A DNA stretch of 64,000 nt from Phragmites australis (lineage: Eukaryota; Streptophyta; Magnoliopsida; Poales; Poaceae), in the NCBI RefSeq assembly GCF_958298935.1, contig NC_084939.1, positions 21,379,501 through 21,443,500 on the forward strand, in the 5' to 3' direction. Under the pieces are notes generated by a model, which was given only the letters and a program-made list of their open reading frames with translations, searched no databases and was not told the origin of the DNA. Positions 34,338 through 45,688 of the stretch are shown here, one piece after another; within the stretch, counting starts at the first letter, position 1, and every line of letters starts with the position of its first letter. Position numbers and translations under genes: made by a program.

Positions 34338-37300
34338 ATGGGGCAGAAGAGGACAGTAACCCCTAAGAAACCAGAAGCAAGCAGGATGTCGGATGTTGCA
34401 ATAGAGGCCTCCCCGGCATAGAGGACGCTCGCAATAGAGGCCTCCCCGGCACAGAGATCAGATAGGGACCCAAGCCCTCACCAGCCGTCCTCCTCCGACA
34501 GCAGCAAAAGCTCGGGCTCGTATCACAGCCCGAGCTCTGTTCCGTGCGATCGGGAGATCTGACGTCGGGAAAGTGACAACGAGTACGATCCCGCCAAAGA
34601 GGTATTTAGTTGAGTCAATGCATTTTATACTTCTTAAATGGAGGAATATCTTCTGTTGATGTCAACTCTCCTTTTTTTCTCTCTAGAGGGTGAGGGTGCA
34701 AAGATCTTCACGTCGATCATCTGCGCCACAACATTCTGCGTCAACCCACCGCTACATCTGTGCCCGAAACTTCGGGTCCCTCTGGGCCGACGCTGAAACG
34801 AAGAAGGGGCGAGCGTAGCAAAAACAAGCTGCCGTCCGGCATTTATACAATAACACAGGTCGGTGTTGAAAGGGAGCCTATTGCACCTCGTGAGGCCTGC
34901 GCCAAATTCCGCAACAATTGCGGATTCCTTGTCAAGGAGTACGTCCCAATCACTGTAACTGATTGGCGGTTGGTGTCGGATGAGACGAAGGAGTTCCTGT
35001 GGGCAACATTGCAGAGAACCATCCGATTCCCCTCGGGAACAGAGGAAGCAGCCAAACAGAATGCATTGAAAACTATGGGAAAAAGCTTCCGGGGCTGGAA
35101 GAGTGAGCTCAATAAGGAATTCGTGAAGAAGAATATGGTACCCTTTAATAAATACGGAAAGATTACATCAGAGCAATGGGCAGAGTTTGTTAGGCAGAAG
35201 ACCACACCTGATGCCATCAAACTGGGTGAATCGTTCAAGCACCTTGCGAAGAAGAACAAGCACCACCATCACCTGGGCTCATCTGGGTACGCCCCTAAAA
35301 TTCCTGAGTGGAGGAGGCAAGAAGAAGAGGTTGCCCGGGCTGGGAAACCCAACCCTTTAGAAAATTGTGACGAGCGAAGCAGGAACTGGGTCTACGCTCG
35401 GTCACAACGAACCGAGTCTGGGGACTTATCCTTCAATAGCCCCGAGACCATGGAGGTGACCCAGACCATCCAAGGGCTTGCTAAGGAAGGGTCTCTAGAG
35501 CCCGATAGGGAGAATGACCTGCTTACCAAGGCCCTGAGGAACAAGGAACACCTGGGTCGCACTCGAGGCATCGGATCAAAAGTGGGCTGGAAGCATGGGT
35601 TCCCAGACGATGCGGGCCAGTACAAGACCCTTAATAGATATAAGAAGACCCTAGAGGAACAGATACAAGAACAGGTTAAGGTCGAATTCATGAAGATGTG
35701 GAATGAAAAGGAGAAGGAAAGGGCGGCATTAATGCTGATAGGGCAACCAACCAGCCCAGGATTTCGGAGCAGCGTCGAGTCCACACATTTCGATAGCCAG
35801 AGATATCCTGTGGATGAAATCAAAGAGGCTACCCCTTGCATTCTTCATGTTCCGGTCGGAAAGGGAGACTTCACTGTCGAGGCTGCCACTGGCCAGGCCA
35901 TTCTAGGCCGTGTGTTTCACAGTCAAGATATTCCGGCCGGTTACGCCAAGGTATAAGTGGACTTGGTGCAGCCGGTTTTCACGAAGTACAAGCTTGAAAT
36001 CAGCACACCTGAGGGTATTGAGATTCTCGATGAGGCTGTTGGAAACTTCATTCTGTGGCCCAGACGGGATATCATATTTAGCTGTCAGAAGTCACAATCA
36101 CCAGCGTCACGCCTGTCCCTGCGCCCAGCATCTCTGCCTCAGGCACCTCTGCCCCAGAGCCAACCCACTCCGCCTCAGGCACCTCAGCCCTAGAGCCAAC
36201 CCACTCAGCCTTAGGCACCTCAGCCCCCGCGTCAACCCTCTCCGCCTCAGGCACCGTCGCCCCCGCGCCCGGTATCTCCGTCGCAGGCAACTTCGCATTG
36301 TGCTTCACCGTCTACAACTCAGGCACCTCCGCCTCCAGCGTCTCCGACTCCGGCGTCTCTGCCTCCGACACATCCATCACCTGAGCATCGGAGAGTTCCT
36401 ACAATGATTACCCCATATAAGAAGATTGATCTACCTGATCTGATGAAGAGGTGGCTTTTGTCCTCATCAAAACCAAAGGCATCATCCGCTCAGGAATCTC
36501 CAGCGAAGGGCGATCTCACGAAAGAGATCATCAAAGCATTAAGTACCTCACAGATAGATTTCATGCCTACACTGGATATTCCCGAAAAATATGAGCATGG
36601 CAAGCTATTTCTGCCATCGTTTCAACCCTAGGAAGGTCCATGGGAGATGAGGAAATTCCACGAATGGTACATGAGGGCATGTCGCGCGGGGCTCTCCATA
36701 ATTACTGCTTCTGTCCCCGCTATTGTTTATCTAAGTGGAGACAACTACCTCATGTTGGATTTTAAGGACATGCACACTTTGTTCCGCCTCGACAAACTTG
36801 ACGTCAATCTCATAAGCGTGTGGTGCCTATAAGTGCCAACAATCTACCCCTACGTTCATATATGTACCAATATATGCTATAGAAGCTAATGACTATTGAC
36901 TTGTTATGTAGGATGCAATTTAACGATGCGGAAAAGTTGAAGAGGCCTGTCGGATTCATTGATCCGCAACGAATTTTCCAGCCCAACATGGTCGTGAAGA
37001 TAAGGACTGATGACCCTAGGATTAAGGGGAAGAGTAAAAAGGATAAAGCACGGGTCATAAAAGAAGCAACCAAAATAAAAAGGCTCAAAATATCAACCTA
37101 CATAGGAAGGACTATGCTAGAAATGCAGGACAAAGACTGCATCTTCGCTCCCTACAACTTTAAGTAAGTGTGATATGTTATGAATCTAACATAAGTGTTC
37201 AACTTAGTTGATCGATCAAGAATCTAACATAAGTATTCATGTAGCGATCACTATATTTGTATAATGCTGATGCCGAAGTTGAGCAGACTCGTGGTCCTTG

Positions 37301-37962
37301 ACTCTGCCGATTTTCAACAAAAATCCTACCAAGATTTCATTGACGTTATACAGGGGTAAAGGAAATCCCCCATACTTAAAATTCTTATACATTATTTATG
37401 AATTAATAATTACTTGTTGGCATTCGAATAGGGCCTACAAGTGGTACGTAACGAAAGGTGGGATACACGATACGGACAAGCCGGATGCGATGACGGTCCG
37501 TACACACTTTTCAGTAATAACACAACTTCTAATTCTTGTATCCCACTATTAATGACGAAGAGTTTTATTGAACTAACGAATACGTTGCGTTTTTATTTGT
37601 AGTGCCACAAGCAAGGTTTCAATACCATTCTTTACGGATACTATGTTTGTCAATTTCTTAGGATAAACAGGAGCTACACAACGAACCCTGAGGACGTAAG
37701 TAATCATTGCGCCTGCACATTCTTATTTGGTTATGTTTTCGTTGTCAGTAGTGTTTTAACTCTTTTAGTTGTGTTTTCAAACCAGGCAAGGATGATCCAA
37801 TGTGCCAACCAATCTCTCACCGACAAAGAAATTCAAAACGTCCAATGTGACATGTGCCGGTTTATTATGCACGAAGTCATCCACAAGAACGGTAGATTCT
37901 TTGATCGCGGAGGCGAATTAGCTAGCCATCCGAGACTTTGTGTGTGGGAGAGCGACTCTTAG
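34338..37962 (+). pseudogene. Second CACTA gene: Transposase_24-like region plus Ulp1-like C48 peptidase region
   Basis: Plant CACTA elements often carry a second gene with a Transposase_24 (Ptta/En/Spm) region and a SUMO-protease-like Ulp1 region. Exon 34338-34602 (MGQKRTVTPKKPEASRM). Main exon about 34687-36828: Transposase_24 region (REACAKFRNNCGFLVKEYVP, KYGKITSEQWAEFVRQKT, LENCDERSRNWVYARSQ), a Pro/Gln-rich linker 36110-36390, then the Ulp1 lead-in (RKFHEWYMRACRAGL). Exons 36912-37163, 37245-about 37352, about 37433-37490, 37603-37696 and 37785-37962 (ends CVWESDS) hold the peptidase end. Catalytic His lies in DHYICIM and Asp in VVLDSADF, but the catalytic Cys position in the LCGYYV-type motif is Tyr (37633-37635). 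In-frame stops: 34419, 34560, 35954, 36191, 36212, 36629; the frame resumes after each. The donor at 36829 reads ATAAGT. Confidence 0.85.
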
Positions 37963-38107
37963 CTATATAGGCTTGTGATGTTGTAAATATTGTTGTACTT
38001 GTGTTAAATGTTGAAATATGTGATGTTATTCATATTGTTATTGAAACTGTGTGAAATCTGAATGGAATAAGATATATTCTAATTATTATTTTTAAATAAA
38101 TACATAC

Positions 38108-38356
38108 CACAGGCGGTTCTCATACGGAACCGCATGTGGAAATCTTTATATTTAAGACGGCAGCTAATGTGGACTGTCTGTAAAAATCGATTTCCACATA
38201 CGGTTGACATTAGGAACCGCCTGTAAAAATCGATTTTCACAGGCGGTCACTTTTGCGCCTGTGAAAATTTCACAGGCCTTCGGTCGCAGGCGGGTGCATC
38301 AAACGCCTACGAAAAGACGTTTTCACCCGCCTATACAGTATCGTTCTGTACTAGTG
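38108..38356. repeat. Right subterminal repeats and end of the CACTA element
   Basis: Units of CACAGGCGGTTCTCAT, its complement GGAACCGCATGTGGAAAT, ACATACGGTTGACATTAGG and TTTTCACAGGCGGTCAC alternate in orientation up to about 38290, followed by TTTTCACCCGCCTATACAG and the terminal CTGTACTAGTG. This mirrors the left end. Confidence 0.8.
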
Positions 38357-38359
38357 GAC

Positions 38360-41350
38360 CTGATTTTACGTACTTAAATAACTGCGGTACTCAAGACTCG
38401 AGATATATATCCACACTGATAGATTTCTATTTTAGAATATATGCGTGCACCTGGTTTAATTTGTTCAAAGTTTTTCATGGTCGATGCACCGATGAACTTC
38501 ACGTAATTTATTCAAATTGGAATGGCGGATGGTGATAACATTCGAAGTAGCAAGAGTTGGTGTGTATTATATTGTACTGTAGGCCGATTTTTATTCCTCG
38601 TCCTCGTGTCGTCTGGCGTTGGCGCCAGGATAGATCGACCACCGTCGTCGTCAAGCTAGAGGGATCGATGGCAGCAAGATCAGGCTGTGTAACGGAGGCA
38701 GCAGGGGGTCGCCGCCGGCCGGTGGCCATGAGAGCTCGCCGGCGTGGAGAGGGACAGCACGTACGACGACGGACCAGTTGTCGGCAGCGTTGTGGATGCA
38801 TGAGATCCTCGACAGCATGTTTGAGTGCAATGTTCTATTTGTGTTGGAAAGAAATTTTATGAGATTATTTTTGAAAGATCTTTATGAGATTTTGATCTAT
38901 ATTATTTTTTTATTTAATGGTTAATACGTGTGACTAACAGAAAAGAAAGAGATATATAATATGCATCGGAGAAGGTTTTTCTGTAAGATATAGTCTTATA
39001 AAATTAATTTTTCTGTAAGATATAATCTTATAAAATTTCTTTCCACTTATCTTGGTCTTCTGAGATCCTCTTGATGGATATATATGTCGTGTGGAAGAGA
39101 TTTAAAATCGGACCTTGTATTGGGATCAGAACATCAGATTTTCAAGTGTACGTGTGCCTGATTTTTTCGGAGTTTTGCGGTGGCTCCGAGACATAATTTA
39201 TTCAAATTGTTTGGTAGACGAAGAATGGAAACTAAATTTATATTGTTGCTGTCACGATGCTCCGGAGTTCAGATGGAATAAGACGTAGAGGGAGGCTCGG
39301 TCAGGGTCGTTAGTCAAGTACACACGGAAGAACGACTGAACCATATATGCACGCACGCGGACGCTTCAAAGTCCATGTTTCTTCACAAGCATCGTGTTCA
39401 TAATGACGTCACATCTTCATGGAGAATACGTATACTAGTGTTACGCAAAATGATATCTGCTCGAATTTTCCACATGATAATTTGGCGCATATGCTGATAT
39501 AATTAAACACCACCATTTATTCATTTCGTGACATGATGCTTGCGTTATATAGTGCGTCATAAAAAAAAAACAGTGGCCACATTCTGATGGAATCTAAATG
39601 GTTCAAGGTTGACAGCTTGAAATGACTTATTGTTAAAGCTTAACGATATTAATATCACACAAGGGCGGGATAAAATTAACTAATGATCATTTCTCGGTGA
39701 ATTTCTTATACCAAGCCTTAAAATATATTGATACCTAAAATATAGACAAACATATATGGAAATTGAAAGTACGTACCCTCTACAATCAAAATCTTTCTTT
39801 GTATCTCAGGTAAAGAGTTTTGTTAACCGAGGATAGTCTAGTAAAAGAATATGACAATATTAGCAGAAGTATTGCTTTTGTCAGAAAAATGAGATAATTA
39901 AGTATCTCTTTTTTTATTACCAATTCGTCCGTTTCGTATGGTTTATCATCCAGATGGCTACAAGCTTTTACTCAACCTGCAGTGTATCTCATATGATGGG
40001 TAACTGGCTATGAGATCTTAGTAAAAAATTAAAAGCTTATATACTTAGTTGGAGCAACAACGTTATGCTAGTCACTATATCTATGTAGAAAAGATATTAT
40101 ATTTAATAAGAGAAAATTTTCATCTATTTTATAAATGTATATACTGGCTCTATACTTGATCTGTGCTTCAGTAGTAGGACTCTAAAAGGATGATAGCAAC
40201 GATATGTATACGTATGGAGCAGGAGATAAAGAGATCTTCATCAGATATGGATAAGGTTCTAGATTTCAGATCATAAATTCACCACCATAATGTCGTATAT
40301 ATGTTTAAAGTTTCACCATTTAGATGAGAAATTTCGTTTTGTTTTTTTTTTGTTCTTTTTGTGTTTCAAGCTAAGTGTATTTTAGTCATACAAAATCCCG
40401 GAGTGAACTCTTATATGTTATATGTACTTGTTATGATGATAAGAGTTAATAAAAAATTCATTTATTGAAAAATTATGTGAAAATCACTTACGCGCCCATG
40501 TAAAAAAAAAGCCAGACCTTAGAAAACTAGGAGTGTCTTTCATACACAATAATAAAGTTGAGAAATTTTAGAATTTTACCAGAAAACACCTTGCTCGTCC
40601 GAAATTTTTTTTTCTACCAGTGAACAACGGCCCGCTTGTCAGCGAAAACAGAAGATTCGTCGGCGCCATATCAGCTCATTTCATTTATTTTGCCAATAGA
40701 AAAAACATGGCAACATCGCTGTGAATTGAAAGCAAAGAAAAGGTAGAATCCGATGGAAAGAGAAATTTGTCCACCCCCAGGGAAAATGTTGCCCCTTTTT
40801 CGAAAGCCGTTTCGTTCTAGAGAGCAGAGACAAAGTGGCGCCTCAACCACCTTCGTTGTCACGTTATCTAGAAGCCCATGACTTCGTTTCTCTCTCCCTA
40901 ATCTCTGTCTCTCTCCCTATCACACATACATGTGTGAGTAGTGACGTGAAAAATCACAGTTTCAGTAAAATAAAAAATCTGTTCATGTAAGTCTCGAAAA
41001 TGTCCCAGAATTTTACAAATTAGGTTCTAGAAACCCCAGAGAGCCAAACACACAAGGCACTCTCTCCGATTTGCAGCACCTGTCCAAACTTATGTCTGAT
41101 TTACTTGTCATTTAGGCAAGGATACGGTCTCCGGCTAACGGTTTGACCATAGTATCTTCTAGATATAAACCTTTCTATGATAAATCTACCGAATTCATGC
41201 ATGCGACGAAAACAAAAAACCTTCGGTATATTGTGATTAAGATCTTCAAAGGTTGGCTACATGCTTGTAGCATGATTACACCTGTTTTGCACTTGAGCAG
41301 GAGCGAAAAGGTTCCCTCTACTACTAGGAAGCCTCCTACCGTCGTCCGCC
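38360..41350. other. Long AT-rich stretch with no supported gene
   Basis: I see no exon structure here. TTTTTCTGTAAGATATAGTC plus 12 more bases is repeated in tandem at about 38974-39038 (two units of about 32 bp). A GC-rich island at 38600-38810 has short frames on both strands without family resemblance. Sequence after 40600 holds C/T-rich runs (CTCTCTCCCTATC, 40890-40920) and nothing else notable. Confidence 0.35.
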
Positions 41351-42462
41351 AAGGTTCGAAAATTCGTTTAGGCAACGAAAATTGTTACTCACTGATTTTT
41401 TGGAATTTGTAAAAACCACAAATTCACTTGATCAAATTTATAAATCGAAGACAAAAGCTGACCGAATTAAGTCAACGAAAACCGATCAAATTCCACCGAA
41501 AACCAAGTGAATTATCTAATTTACCGATCGCATTTTCCGCATTGAAAGCATTTTGAACGAATTAGTCAAAAACCGATCGAATTTCCTGATTTACCGAGCG
41601 CATTTCTCGAATTTCAGTGAAGTTAAAAAAAACAAAAAAATAGTTCAAAATTATAAAATCAATAACTAATTTATCTGAGTTTTAAATCAAGTGAAACAAA
41701 TTTTGTTGCTTTACTTGTAACATAATCTACATGATAAAATTATTTATAATCATAAAAAAGTTTAATTTTCTGTGAGAAAATGTATTTGCTAAACCTAGTT
41801 AAATGCATAGTTAATTATTTGCGAATAAAAAAAATCTAATTTTATTAGTCTTCTTACATGATCTAAGTCTTTTAAAGATACATTAACTCATAAAATAGTT
41901 ATTGTAACATACAAGATTGTATAAATATATGTAACTATATTAATTCATAACTAACTCATCACACCTCTAAAATTAGTAAAACTACTTTTATTAGTTTACT
42001 TATACTATGCTTTATATAGGAAAAATAATAGTAGTCATAAAAAAGACAGTTACAGTGCTGTTTTTAACGTATTTATTTTATGCTTCTGAACTTTATAAAA
42101 ATCATGAAGAAATTAATAAAACTCTAAATGAACTGAAACTAATTTTATAGATCCTCTTTGTACACCCTACACACAAAAAATATGTGTTTTTATGTTAATA
42201 TTTTCCTTAACGTGAACCCTACTAAATGAGGTGCACACTTTTTCTTTTTTTCCAAACTTCCTCTCCATAAATATGATGCAAAGGATATTATTTCTGAAAA
42301 AATTCACATAAGGTCTTAGAATTGTCTATAGTATTTTTAGATTTTTTTTTGTGATTTTTTGAATTCAAATTTGAAAACCGGTCGAATTCTGAATTCAGTG
42401 CGGACCGAATTGACCGGTTTTTACAAATATCTACCGGTTTTCAATGATTTTTTTTAACCCCG
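41351..42462. mobile_element. Non-autonomous hAT-type element, copy 2 (inverted)
   Basis: It starts (C)AAGGTTCGAAAATTCG, the same end as copy 1 at 2931, and its right end reads CGGGGTTAAAAA on the other strand. CGTCCGCC (41343-41350) and GGTCCGCC (42463-42470) match at 7 of 8 bases; the exact border is uncertain by one base. Inside, its complement follows copy 1 over most of its length (for example GATCCTCTTTGTACACC against AGAGGATCTT in copy 1, and the stretch around CATAAATATGATGCAAAGG). It has no coding capacity. Confidence 0.75.
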
Positions 42463-43182
42463 GGTCCGCCCTAGCACTCAGGATAGTATGACAAACACGT
42501 GTCAACACCAAATGGTAAGCTACAACCACTTTAAGTCTTTCTAACAACATCGCAATAAAACGGACATTCATTCTTCCAATTTTTGGCATCTTGGGTTATC
42601 TAGTTTCCAGTTTGTAGCATTTCGATCACTATCACTCACCAAGAGGTCAAAACCCTTGATAACTCAGCATTGGCTTGGGTAGTTAGTGGAGCTGGTTGTA
42701 CCGTTTACTCACCAGAGATTAAACCTTAAGTTTTTTCCTCATTTATCTCACCAATATGATATTTTTTTCAGCGGTAGATGATATACCCATCGGCAGTGAG
42801 TCACGTTTAGTGATTTTATCAATAGTGCAAGTGATGATATGAGTATTTACCTAATGTTGTAATAGTTTTTTTTTTTAAAAAAAAGCAAAAGCCTCACACG
42901 GTGTAAAGTGTGGACGGTGCCCTGTCTTCATTTACTAGTTGAAAATAAAAGGCGCCGTGCTCATGGCGCCGAAAACGCAGCATCGCCGTGATTTACTACC
43001 ACTCCTGCTACTTCAATTCGGTACTCAAAATTTAAAGCCGCTAAAGCCCGCAACGACGACTAGTGCACCCACCCGCCATCGCTTTCCTTCCGCTCACCTT
43101 CTCCTCTCAGAGCCCTCCCCCAGGTTGTGGCTCGACGACGCCGTTCTTACCCAACCAGCTCCCCCTCCTCCTCCTCCTCCTC

Positions 43183-43261
<79 letters not shown>

Positions 43262-43276
43262 AGAAACAACTTGGCC
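42463..43276 (+). promoter_or_regulatory. Upstream region and leader of the 305-aa gene
   Basis: AT-rich sequence gives way to a C-rich leader from about 42940. The leader ends in a TCC run (about 43165-43186) and a long CT run (43187-43259), just before the ATG at 43277. CT-rich leaders are common in plants and can affect expression. I see no unambiguous TATA box. Confidence 0.45.
43187..43259. repeat. (CT)n microsatellite in the 5' leader
   Basis: About 36 uninterrupted CT units, directly preceded by TCC units and ending 18 bp before the start codon. The Ser-Leu repeat that an upstream in-frame start would encode is an artefact of this run. It is a good candidate for length variation between individuals. 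Confidence 0.92.
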
Positions 43277-45688
43277 ATGAAGCGGCGGCCGGAGTTCAGC
43301 TTCACGGGCTCGCAGGCGCGGGGAGCGGAGCGGGCGCCGGCGCTGCCGCCGCGGGCCGAGGAGGAGGAAATCCGGTGGCTGCAGGCCTCGCAGCAGGGCT
43401 CGCCTGACTGCGGCTCCGGCGGATCGGGCACGCCGTCGCCGCAGATGTGGTCGCACCACGAGCACCACAACCGGCTCTACCAAGCCAACGCATGCAGCTC
43501 GCCGTCGCGGGCGCAGGCGATCGCGGGGTACCGCCGCGAGATGCTCGACCTCGTCCGTGGCCTCCCGGAGTCCGCCTACGAGCTCTCCCTCCGCGACATC
43601 GTCGAGTCCCCCTGCCCGCCTCTCCCTCTTCCTCCACCGTGGTCCAACACCACCGGACGCACCGACGCCGCCGCGCAGGGGAACGACGAGCCCGCCGACA
43701 CCAAGAAGGACGCCGCAGGGGGCACGGCGGACGTCGAGGAGCGCAAGAAGCAGAGCATCCCCAAGAAACAGGGGAGGAAGCAGAGGATGATGCGGAAACA
43801 GCGAAGCCGGAGCCTGGAGCGGAGCGTGAGCCTGGACACCGGCCTGCTAATCAAGCTCTTCCTCCCGCTCTCTGTCGGCGGCAAGAAGAAGAAGGTCTCG
43901 CCCAAGCCTACCGCCGCCGCCAAGGACGCCAAGAAGAAGGAGAAGAAGAAGCAGGGGAAGCAGAAGGATGAGGCGCAAGAGGAGTGCTGGACGAAGAGCG
44001 AGTTCAGCGAGGCGGGGAGCAGCAGCCGGACGAGCAGCACCGGCAGCAGCAGCAACAGCAGCAGCAGCAGCATCAGAAATGGAAATGGCAGCAGCAATCC
44101 AAGAGCGCCAACAAGGAGTAGGAGCAGGTAAATCCTTTGATTTTTGTGAAAATTAGTCCTTGTTTAACAAGTTCAAGTTAATTGGCTATTTTTAGTGGCA
44201 GAAACAGAAGATTTTGAAAATATTCGTAATGTCTTTTTTTTTTAAAAAAATCTCTTAAAAATAAAGAATAAAGTATTTGAGTTTGTTTGGTGTTGATAGT
44301 ACTTTTAAGATGATCGGGGTGCACGATTAGGATCATAGAGCTTCTTTGATTCTATTTGGTTTCTCTCTGAATTCTCATTTCTTCATACTGTTAGGATTTA
44401 TTGGGAATTTAGTAAATGTACAAAAGTTGCACTTAAAATTTTGGAATTAAAAAAGAAACTGGCACAATTTAATCGTCATACTGTAGTACTTTCCTTCAGA
44501 AGAAGGAAACAGAAAGGAAGGTTTAGTTTTGGCATTTAATCAGAATATTAAATGATAAGAGCTACCGATTGAAATATGCACAATCTGTTAATTTACTATC
44601 CCAAGAATAAACTTTTTCATCAGAGGGAAGAGATAAATATCTCTTCTAGAACATATTTTTGTATTGTTTCCAAAAACAAAAAACAAACTTTTGGAAAATA
44701 CCAGCCCCTGAGGTCAGAGGTACACACATAACCACATGTAAAATCCAAGGATGTAGATGGTAATAGACTGGATCAAAGCACAACCAAGGCCATTTTGTTA
44801 TCGAATACGTCTGATGTGAAAATTGCAAGTTTTGACTGCTAAACAGGCCACAATTCACTGTGCCTCTTCCTGGAAGCTAGTGAAGTCATCAAGTATGGAA
44901 CGGAGGCAAACTGGTCAACAGGGCAGAGTCATGGGTTGAAGTCCATTCTTGTTGCATCACAAGTTCACAACCCAACTTTGCAGTCAATTCCTTCGTCTCA
45001 GCAGTCTCCTTGGAGAAAGGGGCATGACTTCACATGATCCTTTCTGAAGTCTTCTTGTTGTGTTTTTTAGTGTTATAAAATTCCCAATTAGAGCAACCAA
45101 ACGTCTTGGTTTAGGAGTTTCGGAAGATTTCACATATGGGCATCAATTGTTGAAACCTCGCCCTTGCTTGATACAATATTTCAGAAAATACTTGTTTTCC
45201 TTTTGAATTCCAAGTATCGCATTACGAATCGAAATTCGACTAGTGCTACTCACCCTAGAATTATGGTAATTAGTTGATGTTTTGCTACTTTGCCTAACCT
45301 ATTTACAGTAGTGTTGGATCTTTGTAGGATCATAGCAAGTGGCAGTTGGATCCAATCATTCATCTAATTTGTGGTCTAATAACTTATATATGATATTTGT
45401 TCATGTTGCCTACTTTCACCCTTCCTGTCACGAAAAGCTTATGGCCGTTTTCTTCTGACCTGAAATCCAATCATCGCATACATGCTTTATGTCCCGTTCT
45501 GCAATTGCTAATCTAATCATCAACTTCACACTAGGAAAAAGAACATATCTAATTCAGCTCATGACAAGATTTCGCTAATCTTTTCATCATTCATCTAATC
45601 AGTTCTCTTTGTTTGTTCCAGGAAGAGAACTGGGTGCTATGCTTTCTTCAGGGCAAACAAAAGCAAAAATGGAGTTACCCAAGACTAG
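43277..45688 (+). CDS. Lys/Ser-rich plant protein of unknown function, 305 aa, two exons
   Basis: The CDS joins 43277-44127 and 45622-45688 (918 nt with stop). The donor CAG/GTAAAT and acceptor TTCCAG/GAAGAG are canonical, and the split Arg codon is restored across the 1.49-kb intron. I chose the ATG at 43277 because the in-frame sequence above it is CT repeat. Seen in the protein: MKRRPEFSF start; an acidic-Pro stretch; a conserved-looking motif YRREMLDLVRGLPESAYELS then LRDIVE (about residues 88-115); basic blocks KKQGRKQRMMRKQRSRSLER and KKKKVSPKP around the hydrophobic LLIKLFLPLSVGG; a Lys-rich coil; a Ser/Asn run; and the C-terminal KRTGCYAFFRANKSKNG. This layout recalls small plant nuclear/unknown proteins. 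There are no lesions, unlike everything around it. I do not know its function. Confidence 0.85.

Larger units (their letters stand above)
27333..38356 (+). mobile_element. CACTA (En/Spm) transposon, 11.0 kb
   Basis: The left end is CACTACTATAAAACC (27333) and the right end CTGTACTAGTG (to 38356), so both ends read CACTA(C/G)TA inward. The 3-bp target duplication is GAC (27330-27332 and 38357-38359), the standard size for CACTA elements. Subterminal repeats containing ACAGGCGGTTC lie at both ends and once more in the middle. Inside are a TNP2-type transposase gene, a Transposase_24/Ulp1-type gene, both on the plus strand, and a captured receptor-kinase fragment on the minus strand. Both element genes carry stops or shifts, so it is probably non-autonomous now. 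Ends and target copies are intact. Confidence 0.95.

Noticed and set aside
27453..38290. CRISPR-like array of palindromic repeats (CACAGGCGGTTC units)
   Set aside because: The units are spaced irregularly, alternate in orientation and sit at the ends of a CACTA element; they are transposon subterminal repeats in a plant genome.
43127..43276. N-terminal extension of the 305-aa protein with a Ser-Leu run
   Set aside because: The extension translates the CT microsatellite. The downstream ATG at 43277 begins the non-repetitive protein.
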